Shown in pieces: positions 10,048-21,300 of a DNA stretch of 64,000 nucleotides. Each line of letters begins with the position of its first letter. Position 1 is the first letter of the stretch. Under the pieces are notes generated by a model. That model was not told where the DNA came from and did not search any database. It saw only the letters and a program-made list of their open reading frames with translations. This stretch comes from Limanda limanda (taxonomy: Eukaryota > Chordata > Actinopteri > Pleuronectiformes > Pleuronectidae), in contig NC_083646.1 in the NCBI RefSeq assembly GCF_963576545.1, forward strand, positions 28,959,027 to 29,023,026. The letters are read 5' to 3'. The position numbers were made by a program, and so were the translations under genes.

Positions 10048-10911
10048 GTTGCTTCGCAGGTTGTCACGGTTGTTAATTTCAGCAATTATTACACTTTAGG
10101 ACTGAGACTCGAGATAATTCACTGCAGTAACAACCTCAACCTTGCGGACCAAAGCTGTACAATTTGGTTCACTCTGACTAGGCTCTTCAAACTCGATCAT
10201 TGCAACACTAACACTAAGAATCATTACATCAATTACACAAAGCTTTTAAGCATCTTTCAGCTTATTGATTTTTTTGTTTGGTGCATTCTAACCAATCTTA
10301 TCAGTGTTATTTCCAATGGCAGTGGTGTGCCAAATGTTTTAATCCACAATACTTTTCCTGCCCAGCACCACACAGAAGACAGACACAGAAACTAGGTGGT
10401 GAACATAGTATTGATACTTTTTACAGGGGTAGATAGACAAAAACAGAGCTAAAATGAATGAATATTAGACTTTCATTCAGCAGTTGGTCAGAAACATGAC
10501 TCTAGTGAATGCTAATATTGTCATGTGTTTGCTGTATGTGTAATACAACTATTAGCAATATCACCTTTACTAGGTCAAAGTTGAGTAATTTTTAGCTCAT
10601 GGAATTGCTGCTAGGTAGCCAAGAGAAAGAAAAGTATTGCAATTACAACCCCTGTAAGAGAAACCTTGTTATTGAGAGCATTGCAGTTGCTCAAGTTGGA
10701 TCTTATTTTATCTACCCTAAATATTGCCATTACTCAATACAATTAATTTGCATAGGCAATATTCACAAATCATAATTTGCCTCAAAGGACTTTTCAAAGC
10801 GGATATCATCCTCCCTAACCCTCCCCTAGAGAGGAAAAACTACCAAACCAGGATGGACGGAAGTGTAATATATGTTGCATGTAACAGAGAATGTCAAAAA
10901 AAAGTTTGAAT
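10048..10911. other. No feature recognised
   Basis: About 0.86 kb of AT-rich sequence without identifiable exons, transposase motifs or repeat ends. Confidence 0.4.
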
Positions 10912-10919
10912 GTTTGAAG

Positions 10920-11315
10920 TAGGGCTGCCGCGATTAGTCGATGTCATCGATGACGAGGCAATGAATGTGGGGGGCGGGCTCAGACACGGAAGTGAGGACC
11001 CAAAAAGAGATGTCAACATTAGTAGACAGTCTGTCTCACGCACATTATTAAGCGAACTCGACAGACTCGACGCCGAAACCATCTGTGCAGGGCGCGAGAC
11101 GCATCGCAGCCCATGTGAACCGCACGAAGGTTTAACGGGGGTGGATAGGAGGCGCCTGGCTTTCTTTGGCGCTGCACGGTGCGGCGCTACGAAAATTAAA
11201 TGAAATGGTCAATTTGATTTTTTTGGAGGAAAATTAATCGTTTAGATTAATCAACTAATCTGTAAAATAGTTGACAGATTAATTGATAGAAAAATAGTCG
11301 TAAGTGGCAGCCCTA
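10920..11315. mobile_element. hAT MITE with 8-bp TSD (7/8 match)
   Basis: Starts TAGGGCTGCCGCGATTAGTC and ends AGTGGCAGCCCTA. Flanks GTTTGAAG (10912-10919) and GTTTTAAG (11316-11323) match at 7 of 8 bases, consistent with a hAT TSD. 396 bp, no transposase. Confidence 0.85.
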
Positions 11316-11454
11316 GTTTTAAGTATTTATAAAAAAGAAAAGTCGGACAAAAGTGAAAGGAGGAGTAATGACGATGTCGGACACTAATTTTCTCTGGCCC
11401 TCTCCCTAACACAACAGGTGATGACATGTTGAGCCGCATTTTGTCATTTAACCA

Positions 11455-11838
11455 CTGGCTGTCGAGGTGGTGTCCTGTAAATGGTGCGGGCTTTGTAGAT
11501 AATTGGCAAACTTTTTAGAGGAAAGCTAGTCTTGTTAGTCGAGAAGGTGTTCATCCCAATTGGGATGGGGCATCTCTCTTATCTAAGAATATTACCCAGT
11601 CTATTAAATGACAACCCAGAGGTGGGACCAGGAAGCAGAGCTGCAGTGCTACACACTTCTCTGTGCTCCCTCTGGATCAGTCACACAACCACAAACCCAT
11701 AGAGACTGTGTCTGTCCACCGTCCATTTTAATGATTTAAATCAACAATAACGAAGAATTCCACAAAAAAATCTAATACAAATTAACACAACCTCTGCAAC
11801 AACTCAGGAAACAAAGATTTTTAAATATGGTCTTTTAA
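11455..11838 (+). pseudogene. L2-like LINE, 5' portion (split by insertion)
   Basis: Broken plus-strand frames recall the N-terminal region of L2-clade LINE proteins in fish (a VREGVHPNWDGASLLS-like block, then a short linker). It is interrupted at a TTAA (11835-11838) by a piggyBac-like element and continues at about 12837. Confidence 0.55.
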
Positions 11839-12836
11839 CCCTTTGAAACACAAGCTATGCAAACCCCCTCTAAGGCACAACATGGGTCAAAAATGACCCG
11901 TATTGACTTTCAATGTTATTTCATGCACGGCTGAGTGTTTCTTTGCTATATTTTTGGAAATCTAATTATTTCATCATTTAATATTCAAAGTATTCAATAA
12001 ATATCTTGTTTTTGATTACCTCAAATCATTATTTTCATTTTATCTTTCATAATTTATTAACTAAAATAGTTTTTGTATTTTTAAATCAAGTTTACACACA
12101 TGGGTCAAAAATGACCCGATGGAGTTTAAATTGTAAATATCTTTGCAATAAATGTATTTCATCATTCAGAATTTCAGGAATTCCTCAATTAACTTGTTTT
12201 TGATCATCACAAATTCTTATTTTCATTTGTCCTTATTTACTTTTTTAATAAAAAACGTTTTTGTATCACTACCCTTCCATGGGTCAAAAATGACCCGTAT
12301 TAATTTCACATGTTATTTCATGCATGGTTGTGCTTCTTTGCTATATCTTTAAAAATATATTCATTTAATCATTTAATATTTCAAAGTATTCATTAAAATA
12401 TCTTGTTTTTGATTACCACAAATCATTATTTTCATTTTCTCTGTCTTAATTTTTGAACTAAAATAGTTTTTGTATTACTACATCAAGTTTACATACATGG
12501 GTCAAACATGACCCATGTATGCAAGTGTGAATTTGATAGGAACCTTTGATTTGTAAATGTTTGTAGTTAGGAACATGTTTACTGTGGACAACTTTTCACA
12601 TGCCACACTTGCCACAACGTTTCACATGCCACACTTTAATTTTTGAACTAAAATAGTTTTTGTATTACTTCATCAAGTTACACACATGGGTCATTTTTGA
12701 CCCATGTGTTTAAACTTGATGAAGTAATACAATTTTTATCCTTTTTTACCCATGTGTGTAAACTTGATGAAGTAATACAAAAACTATTTTAGTTCAAAAA
12801 TTAATGTGTGGCATGTGAAAAGTTGTGGCAAGATAA
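11839..12836. mobile_element. piggyBac-like non-autonomous element with palindrome array
   Basis: The left side is TTAA followed by CCCTTTGAAACAC, as expected of a piggyBac terminus. The interior repeats the palindrome CATGGGTCAAAAATGACCCG five times (11881, 12099, 12278, variants at 12496 and 12685) separated by AT-rich repeats of about 180-218 bp. The right third is a large inverted repeat (about 12635-12700 against 12705-12803). No transposase. The right boundary is placed where LINE coding resumes and has no clear TTAA, so it is approximate. Confidence 0.6.
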
Positions 12837-13870
12837 AGAAGATAAAAAATGTATTTATTGTCCCTCACTGAGAAGTGGCTGCATCTCGATGAATATGTCA
12901 GCCTAAATTAATCTACTCTCCCCAGTCATATAAATTCACACGTTCCCCAAGACTTTGGCCTAGGAGGTGGAGTTGCTGCTATTTTTAACTCCAGTCTATC
13001 AATTAATCCTAAACCTAAACTCAGCTACAACTCATTTGAAAGTCTTGTTCTTAGTCTTCCACACCAATCCAAGAAATACCAACAGCTAATCATATTTGCT
13101 GTAGTTTACCGTGTTCCTGGGGCTTGGTCTGAATTTTTTAAGGAATTCCCTGAGTTTTTATCAAACTTAGTCCTAAAGACCGATAAAATTATTATTGTTG
13201 GACTTTAATATTCATGTTGACTAATAATGATAGCTTTAGCGTAACTTTTATTTCAATACCAGACTCAATTAGTTTCAGTCAGTGTGTACACCAACCTCAT
13301 TGTTGTAACCACACACTTTTATCTTTGGTCTTATCATACGGTGTCAAAATTGAGCATCTAACAGTACATCTGCGCAATCCAATTTTATCAGACCATAATT
13401 TAATAACCTTTGATTTTTCATTATCAGAATATATGCCACTTTTCTAGATGTCTACCTGATCGTGCTGTAGCTAAATTAAAGGAAATGATTACGATTACAT
13501 TTAAACCTGTATTATCCGTCGATATAAACAACAAATTCATTAAAAAACCCTAGCTCCACTGAGATTGACCATCTCGTCGATAGCTCTGAAGACACATTAC
13601 GATTAACATTAGACTCAATAGCGCCTCTAAAGAAGAAACTGCACAGTAAATTAGCTCCGTGGTATAATTCCAAGACACATAAGTTGAAAAAAGTATCAAG
13701 AAAACTAGAAAGGAAGTTGCGCTCCAGCCACCATGTTGAAATTCTCCTAGACTGGAAGAATAGTGTTAAAGCATAGAAGAAGGCTCTCCACAAAGCAAGA
13801 GCTGCCTACTACTCGAAACTAATAGAAGAGAATAAAAACAACCCCAGGTTGCTCTTCAGCACTATAGCCA
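12837..13870 (+). pseudogene. L2-like LINE endonuclease/linker (split copy)
   Basis: Continuation of the LINE at 11455. Reading across breaks: SLTEKWLH, FGLGGGVAAIF, an AVVYRVPG-like endonuclease block, the SDHNLITFD-type SDH motif, then KLERKLRSS and [18 protein letters not shown], a segment characteristic of fish L2 elements before the RT. Many stops and frame changes make it a pseudogene. The RT is not present: retrovirus-like sequence follows at about 13900. Confidence 0.7.
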
Positions 13871-14037
13871 GGCTGTCGATGTTAGCAGTGCTAGCCGGCA
13901 TTGCATTGTGTTCTAGTTTTTTCGTTTTACCAGTCCTAGATGCCATACTTGCGGGCACAATTTGTTCATGTACCGTTTGTTACTTATTCTGACAAAGTTG
14001 AGAAGATTTGATAATTAGTCAAGACATAAACTGCGTA

Positions 14038-14905
14038 ATGGGAACTGGAAAAAACACCCCTACTCCATTCTCAAGCGAACCATAAGTCATTAACACATTT
14101 ATTAAAACAAATGAAACCTATCCAGGCCGCCTCAGTCAAATTACTGAGTATGTGAAAATGGGATTCCCAGACAAAGGGAGCTATAGTAAAAGACAACTTG
14201 AGCAGTTAAAAGAGAGAGAGAAGAGGGAAAGACACAATGAGAGTACAACAAACACAGAACACACAAGACACTCAACAAGTACAGGCACAACAGTGTAGTT
14301 ATACACTGTATCCCTGTCTTTCTGAGTACAAGAACAAAAGGAAAATGTAAGGTGAATCTGGCCCTGGACTCTGCTCCTCCTGCTCCTTCCTACGCTCCAG
14401 TACAAGTGCAACAACAACCTTAACCTCAACCAAATCAAGGAGGACAACCACCAGTCCTCCCACCTCCACAACCATTCAGCCAAGTGGAAGGAGACGCAAG
14501 TGATGAGCTGGACGAAATAGGTTCAGTAGGAGGACCACACCCTGATTCCACCATAAGCAGTAAGATGCAGAAGAATGACATGATGACTGCTAAACAGGTA
14601 ACCTCTACTTTCCCTATGGTAGGAGTAGCTGGTGCTCAAGGAAGCTGGAATTCAGAATATAATAGAACCCATGGGGCATGTCTGTGATCCCTCCTCCAAT
14701 AAATGTACAAAAGTGGAAACAGATTCAACAGTTTGACAGAGAATATTGTCCCACATTAGAAGAAATCAGGAGAATGTTGCAGAGACAGCTCAAAACTGAT
14801 TTCCATAACAAGATGACTGAAAGAAGTAAATTATACCATCCAAAACAATGACAACTACATTAACAATTTAATCAATGCTACAAAAGCTGCTCACCAGTCA
14901 GAATG
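14038..14905 (+). pseudogene. Endogenous-retrovirus-like gag remnant
   Basis: An ATG at 14038 begins Met-Gly, as in myristoylated retroviral Gag, followed in interrupted frames by matrix-like and later capsid-like segments. Stops and frameshifts are frequent, so no functional protein is possible. The copy is interrupted at a TA by the Tc1 element at 14918, and retroviral RT-like sequence resumes at 16500. Family assignment within retroviruses is not attempted; no LTR pair was found. Confidence 0.5.
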
Positions 14906-14917
14906 AATGTGCCATTA

Positions 14918-16493
14918 CACCGCGTTCCACATTATTATGCAAATTGGATTTAAGGGTCATAAACATTCCTTTTTTAGTTTTTGATTTAAACTCATGGATG
15001 GTATTGTGTCTCAGGGCTATTTGGATGATTGAAATCAATGTCAGACACCTGTGATAATTAGTTTGCCAGGTGAGCCCAATCAAAGGAAAACTACTTAAAA
15101 AAGGATGTTCCACATTATTAAGCAAGCTACATGTTTTACGGCAAAATGGGGAAGAAAAAGGATCTCTCTGCTGCTGAAAAGCAGCAAATAGTGCAATACC
15201 TTGGTCAAGGTATCACAACATTGGATATTTCCAAAAGAATTGCGCGTGATCATCGGACGGTGAAGAAATTTGTCACTGATTCACAGCACAAACGGGTTCA
15301 TTCAGACAAAGGCAAAATAAGGAAGATTTCTGCCAAACAAATGCGTAGGGTAAAGAGAGCAGCCACTAAAATGCCATTGAATAACAGCAAACAGGTGTTT
15401 GAAGCCGCTGGTGCCTCTAGAGTCTCGCGAACTTCAAGATGAAGGATGCTCAAGAGGTTTGCAAGTGTCCTTAAACCTGTTATTCGTTCCTCTAAACCAA
15501 GCTCACAAGCAAAAAAGGTTGCAGTGGGCTCAGGGCTTCATGAAGACTAAGTTCCAAACTGTTTTGTTTACGGATGAGTGCCATGCAACGCTTGATGGTC
15601 CTGATGGATGGAGTAGAGGATGGTTGGTGAATGGCCACCATGTCCCAACAAGGCTGAGACATCAACAAGGAGGTGGCAGAGTCATGTTTTGGGCCGGAAT
15701 CATGGGGAGAGAGCTGGTCGGCCCCTTCAGGGTCCCTGACGGTGTGAAAATGACCTCGGCAAAGTAAGTAGAGTTTCTGACTGACCACTTTCTTCCGTGG
15801 TACAAAAAGAAGAACCGTGCCTTCCGAAGCAAAATCATATTCATGCATGACAATGCACCATCTCATGCTGCAAAGAATACCTCTGGGGCATTGGCTGGTA
15901 TGGGCATAAAAGGAGAGAAACTCATGGTGTGGCCCCCATCTTCCCCTGACCTTAACCCTATTGAGAACCTTTGGAGCATCATCAAGCAAAATATCTATGT
16001 GGGTGGAAGGCAGTTCACATCCAAGCAGGTGCTCTGGGAGGCTATTATGGCATCCCGCAAAGACATTAAAGCAGAAACTATCAAAGAACTCACAAGTTCA
16101 ATGGATGCAAGAATTGTGAAGGTGATATCAAAGAAGGGGTCCTATGTTGACATGTAACTTGACCTGTTAAGATGTTTTTGATCAAAACTTTTTTTTATTT
16201 CAGTAAATATGACCTCTTAATGCTGCAAATTCAACAAATGACAATTTTTAGTTCTTTACAACCTGTAAAATATCTTGAAACTCTGAAACTCAGAAACTGC
16301 ATAATAATTTGGAACACTGCATTTTGAGTTTTTTATTTTTGAAAAAAATACTGTTATCATTGGGAGGTTTGTTCAATAAAATTTTAATTATACTCTAACA
16401 GTTGATGACTTGAAAATTATACTGACTGGACTTGCATTACTGTTTAGGAAAATCTGGCAAAGTGTAATCTGCATAATAATGTGGAACGCGGTG
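14918..16493 (+). mobile_element. Tc1/mariner element, DD37E type
   Basis: Flanked by TA (14916-14917, 16494-16495) with terminal repeats CACCGCGTTCCACATTATTA in inverted orientation. Each end carries a second inner copy of the core: GTTCCACATTATTATGCA at 14924 and a one-base variant at 15107; the inverse at 16470 and 16298. This IR/DR arrangement has two binding-site-like repeats per end. Length 1576 bp. It contains a broken transposase gene and is inserted in a retrovirus-like remnant. Confidence 0.93.
15131..16157 (+). pseudogene. Tc1/mariner transposase (DD37E), inactivated
   Basis: The N-terminal part (GKKKDLSAAEKQQIVQYLGQ) carries a helix-turn-helix (ITTLDISKRIARDHRTVKKF) and a basic region. 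The DDE domain has FTDEC (first Asp), MHDNAPSH (second Asp) and PIENLW (Glu), with 37 residues between the second Asp and the Glu; classical Tc1 has 34. Breaks seen: a TGA at 15440-15442, a frameshift near 15490 and a TAA at 15765-15767. About 340 residues originally. DD37E spacing is known from a described Tc1/mariner clade (TRT); membership is inferred. Confidence 0.88.
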
Positions 16494-16499
16494 TATTTA

Positions 16500-16735
16500 C
16501 CATTCCTGAATGGCAGAGGTCCCATCAAGATTATAGGCTAAACACAAATATGATTATGGATTGTTGAAACATGCAATGTCACAAGAGACTGATCCAAAAT
16601 CGGTTTACAGACCATATCTGAAACAATATCCTCTTAAAAAAGAAGCCATGCAAACCATAACTGTAAGCAGCATAATCGTTTCATTTGATGACTCACCAGT
16701 GCGAGCCCCAATATTTCCTGAAAAAATCTGAGACG
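16500..16735 (+). pseudogene. Retrovirus-like pol (RT N-terminus) remnant
   Basis: In one frame the sequence reads AKHKYDYGLLKHA and then a PKSVYRPYLKQYPLKKEA block, resembling the start of retroviral reverse transcriptase. A stop precedes it and the catalytic YxDD region is absent. With the gag-like piece at 14038-14905 it forms one degraded element split by the Tc1 insertion; protease coding is not seen. Confidence 0.55.
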
Positions 16736-16739
16736 TAGG

Positions 16740-17208
16740 TCAACCTACTGAGTGGTGATTTATCCAAGATTCTCTTAACTTGTAATATGGCTGCAAGAAC
16801 AAGACCCATCGCATCAAACTTTGATTTGTATTTTGAAGCAGGCGCAAAAAGTTTAACGTGTGATGAGCCACTGGGGAAGCCCCTGATCCGATATAAACGT
16901 TAAAATGTTAATTGGCCCAAATAAAAGCAATTCTCTATGACAGAGACCAAGCAAGAGACAGGGAGAAGTCTAGCTAGACAAAGAAGGTTCAGCAATACCG
17001 TTTTCTAACATTTAGGATACCTCTGATTCTAGAATTTTAGTTTACATTTATTTTCATCCGAATGACAGAGTACTGTACTTAATTATGCTAGAGTTTCTGA
17101 ATTTTTAAGGCATCGTTGTAAGACACCTTCACTAGACATTTGCTCTTCCTCAAGCATTGACATGGAGTAATTTGCAAATAGAGCTGGAATTTCTGAGCAG
17201 CTTGACTC
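16740..17208. other. No feature recognised
   Basis: Possibly more of the retrovirus-like remnant, but no motif can be supported. Ends at the L1 TSD. Confidence 0.3.
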
Positions 17209-17366
17209 AAAAATGCTCAGAGTAAGTGGGCTTCCGGTTTACACCTGACATGGAGTAGCCGCAAGTCTGACACGCTCCGTATACTTTAACTTACTACTTT
17301 GAGTAGGACACACATTTTAACATTTTGGAGACATAACTCTGCAGCGCATATATTGTAGAATAACCT

Positions 17367-18354
17367 GTGCGGACTGTGGCGAGTAAAACTCGGACGAAAT
17401 CGGTCAAACCCTTGTCGCAAAATGTAGCCAGCCCCTCACTCAAGCAAAAGCTCATGGCTAATGCTAGCGCTACCACCACCCACCACCCGGATCCCCCATC
17501 TCCGACGCAGCAACCCGAGGAGAGCGCTCTTTTCAAGCTGCTTAAAGCGGAGATTGTGACGTCTCGTCAACTATTGGGCGATACAATTAAACAAGAGATG
17601 GTGATTTTTTCGTGCTGAAATCAAACGAGACCTCGAGGCTCTCCGACAGGACACAAGAGCTGACATCGCCTCTCTCAAAACGGAGTTCAGAGCTGAAATG
17701 GCATCCTTCCGCTCCACACAGACGGAGACGGCGACCACTGTCCAGGAGATGGAGGGCGCGCTGAACCGCCACGACTCCAGCATCACCAGCATGGAGGGCC
17801 TCATGTCGGAGCTCAAGCTGGAGATGGGGAAACTAAAGGACCGGAATGATGACCTGGAGAACAGAAGCCGCCGTCAGAATCTGAGAATCATCGGGATCCC
17901 CGAGGGCGCAGAAAACGGCAAACCCACGGCATTCATGGCCTCATTTTTTACCGAGGTGTTGGGCGAGGAGATACCAAGCCCCCTGGTGCTCGACCGCGTG
18001 CACAGAACTTTGGCTCAGAAACCCAAACCCGGCGACCGGCCCAGACCCATGATTGTGCGGCTGCACTACTACTCGAATAAGGAAAAGATCCTGCAGTTAT
18101 CCAGAAACCAGGGCGAACTTAAATTCAGAGAGGCGAGGGTCCACATATTCCCGGATATGAGCGCCGACCTCAGCCGCCGCAGAGCAGCTTTCAACCCGGT
18201 CAAGACGAAGCTCAGTCAGGCGGGCATCAAGTATGGCATGTTCCATCCAGCCGACCTGCGTTTCACGTGTGACGGCATCTCACACTCCTTCAAGATACCC
18301 GCAGAGGTGGAAGATTTTCTTGCCAAACGGAGCCATGCCTCCTCGGAGACATAG
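17367..18354 (+). pseudogene. L1-like ORF1 (RNA-binding protein), one frameshift
   Basis: ATG at 17367 starts a Ser/Pro/Thr-rich N-terminus. After a frame change in a T-run near 17605, reading continues as a coiled coil (about 17650-17870; SITSMEGLMSELKLEMGKLK) and then the RRM start NRSRRQNLRIIGIPEG and the C-terminal domain, ending at TAG 18352-18354. This order matches L1 ORF1p, the RNA chaperone that coats LINE RNA in ribonucleoprotein particles. The single frameshift is the only break noted. Confidence 0.88.
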
Positions 18355-20814
18355 GTAAACTTTACCGGTGTCTCGTGCTATAAGCGGATTTCTACCACCG
18401 GTACTGTAAACTTTCTTCATGTATATTTTTGCTGCCCTGAGCTGATTGAAGTTGATCCTAGGCTCAGCTGAGGTACAGTACCGGTAATATGTTCATTTGT
18501 TTACATTTTGATATACAGCTCATAAACTCATAATATCCTAATTTCCAGGAGACCACAATATTTTATTTGTGTAGCCTATTTAGTCCCCTTTATTATGATG
18601 AGTGGTTCTCCATGTTTATATCTGGATATTTAAGGCAGGGATTTTTGTTTTTCTTTAGTTGTGACTACTGAAACATATAACACTCTAAGTAGCAGTGTGT
18701 TTTTTTGTTGTTATTTCTCTGCGTATGAGCGCGCAATGGAAGAGTACCAAGTGTGTATGGGGCTTCCTACCTCTCGTTTGGAAAGAGGTAATTTGGGGAA
18801 GGGGACATAACGTTTTGTCTGTCTGTATGTATAACTTATTATTTTGTATTAATGGATGTGTGGCAGTGTCAGCGATATCCTGTGGATGCTTTAAAAGCAG
18901 GCAAATTCTTGTCTACCTCTGATTCTGGTTAATTCAGTGCTCACCAGGAGTAATGATGATATTACTGTGAACTGTATTAGTTGGAACATCAAGGGAGTTA
19001 ATCAAATTATCAAACGTAATAGAGTTTTATCCCATTTGAGAAGTCTTGATGTTAATATCGCTTTCCTTCAAGAAACCCATCTTATATCCTATGATCATAA
19101 CAGATTATGTAAAGGGTGGGTTGGGCAATTATATCACTCCAATTATCAAAGCAAGTATAGGGGAGCTGCAATTCTTGTTAATAAGAATACTCCTTTTATT
19201 GTGCAGACTGTCACTGCAGACCACAGAGGGAGATATGTTGTGGTCACAGGCACCCTGTATAATATACCTATAATTTTGGCTAATGTATATGCACCAAATG
19301 GAGATGATGCACAATTCCTGAAGACTTTTTTATCCCCATTACCCAACTTAAACACTTACAAGCTTATTCTAGGGGGTGACTTTAATTGTATATTACATCC
19401 TGTCTTAGACCGCTCCTCTAGCTCCCTCACAATATAACAAGAACAACGAAGATTATTACTTCCTTCCTTCAAGTATACAATATGATTAACCCCTGGCGTT
19501 TCCTGTACCCTGATCTAAGATGTTATTCATTTTTCTCCCCTGTCCATCACTCTTACTCGCGCATTGATTATTCTTTAATTGATAGCCAGTTGCTGACCTC
19601 AGTCAGAGATTGCAGATATGAAAGTATCGTGGTTTCTGATCATGGGCCTGTAGTTTTGCAAATATCCTTCCCTAAGAAAGTAACTCGGCGCCCATGGCGC
19701 TTCAGCAATACTTCACTCACTAATGAAGAGTTTGTTACCATATAAACACACAAATAGATTTTTTCTTGTCCATGAATGATACACCAGATGTTAGCAAGTC
19801 CACTCTTTGGGAATCGCTTAAAGCTTTTTTGAGAGGATAGATTATTTCATACACCACCTGGGAGGGCAGGAATAGAAAACAGCGCCTTAAAGATCTTACA
19901 GACCAAATTCATCAGCTGGACTGTAAATATTCAACTGCTCCCACCCCTGAACTTTTTAAGGCGAGGTCAGCTCTGCAGACAGAGTTCGACTTGATGACCA
20001 CCCATTATATAGAGCAACTACTGCTTCAATCTCGCTCTAATGTGTATGAACACTCAGATAAGGCAGGCAAGACTCTTGCTCAACAGATTAGGCAGTTCAC
20101 AGCCTCTACCCTGATCACAAATATTCGTAAACATGACGGTCAGATCTCTAATGACGAGCAGGAGATAAATAATAAGTTTAAAGCACATCTGAGGTGATCC
20201 ACAACCCTTCTAGGCTAGAGTCGTTTTTTCAGAGCATGGATTTGCCTCAAATAAGTGAATCATTTATGGAGCAATTGGAAGAACCTCTGTCTTTGGAGGA
20301 AACTAGATCAGCTCTTTACAGTATGCAGAATGCTAAAGCTCCAGGACCTGATGGTTTCACGGTCGAATTCTTAAAAAAATGTGGAGATAAACTGATGCCA
20401 ATTTTACTCACTCTTTTTGAGGAATCCTTTGTCGAGGGCCAACTTCCACCCACACTCTCTCAGGCTTCTATCTCAGTTATATTGAAAAAGGGTAAGGATC
20501 CCCTTAGCTGTGGGTCTTATCGTCCAATATCACTCCTGAACGTGGACTGCAAATTGTTAGCCAAGGTCTTGGCTCACCGCCTAGAACAGACATGGGCAAA
20601 GTACGGCCCGCGGGCCGTATACGGCCCGTTGGGCTTTTTAATCCGGCCCGCCATACTTGTCCAAATAAAAAAATAATAATAATAAAAAAATATTAAAAAA
20701 ATATATTTTTTTAATTTTTTTTTTGGAAACTAACAATTTTGTAGCACTTAAATGGCACGTACTTATAGAACTCTGTAGTTTTGCTTTATTTTTGAAGAAA
20801 TCGTACTTTCTTGA

Positions 20815-20895
20815 TTCTTGTTGTTCTGGGTTTGAACCCTTGGGGTTGAATGCACTTATTGTAAGTTGCTTTGGATAAAAGCGTCAGCTAAATTA
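20815..20895 (+). repeat. SINE/LINE 3' tail unit
   Basis: Contains TTGTAAGTTGCTTTGGATAA and AAGCGTCAGCTAAAT, a tail found at the 3' end of many teleost SINEs and L2-type LINEs. The same unit occurs at 48105-48185 (minus) and 55572-55640, in each case inside a hAT element. Confidence 0.6.
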
Positions 20896-20979
20896 AATTT
20901 GCCAGGGAGTGTGGTGTATAGGGCTCGAAAGGGCACATGATCTCCCTTCACTTTTTCCCTTTGCCCTGTGAGCCCTCCT

Positions 20980-21300
20980 GTAAAATGAGAGGATCAAGGA
21001 AACAAAAAGTGGACAATGAGTGCCGAGTGTTTAACACGGAGTCGACAACAAAATACTTTTTCACTGAAGTCCAATCGAAGGCTGTATGCCTGATATGCCG
21101 AGAAACTGTCGCAGTTTACAGAGAGTACAACATCAGCCGTCACGAAGTCAGTCAATGCAAGAACGGGTTGCTGCAGCTCAGAGGTTGGCGACTTATTTAC
21201 AGTCTCAGCAACATTTTTTTTCACAGACAAACTGCGATTAAAGAGTATTCTACCAAGGCATGTTTTTTGGGGGGCATTCGAAATAGCAAAGGCTAGCAAG
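20980..21300 (+). pseudogene. hAT transposase N-terminal BED finger fragment
   Basis: Reads MRGSRKQKVDNECRVFN, KYFFTEVQSKAVCLICRETV and EYNISRH: a BED-type zinc finger as found at the N-terminus of GTF2IRD2-like (Charlie8-type) hAT transposases. The CxxC pair is present, but in this copy the second His of the HxxxxH pair is lost after a frame change. The catalytic domain is deleted. Confidence 0.75.
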
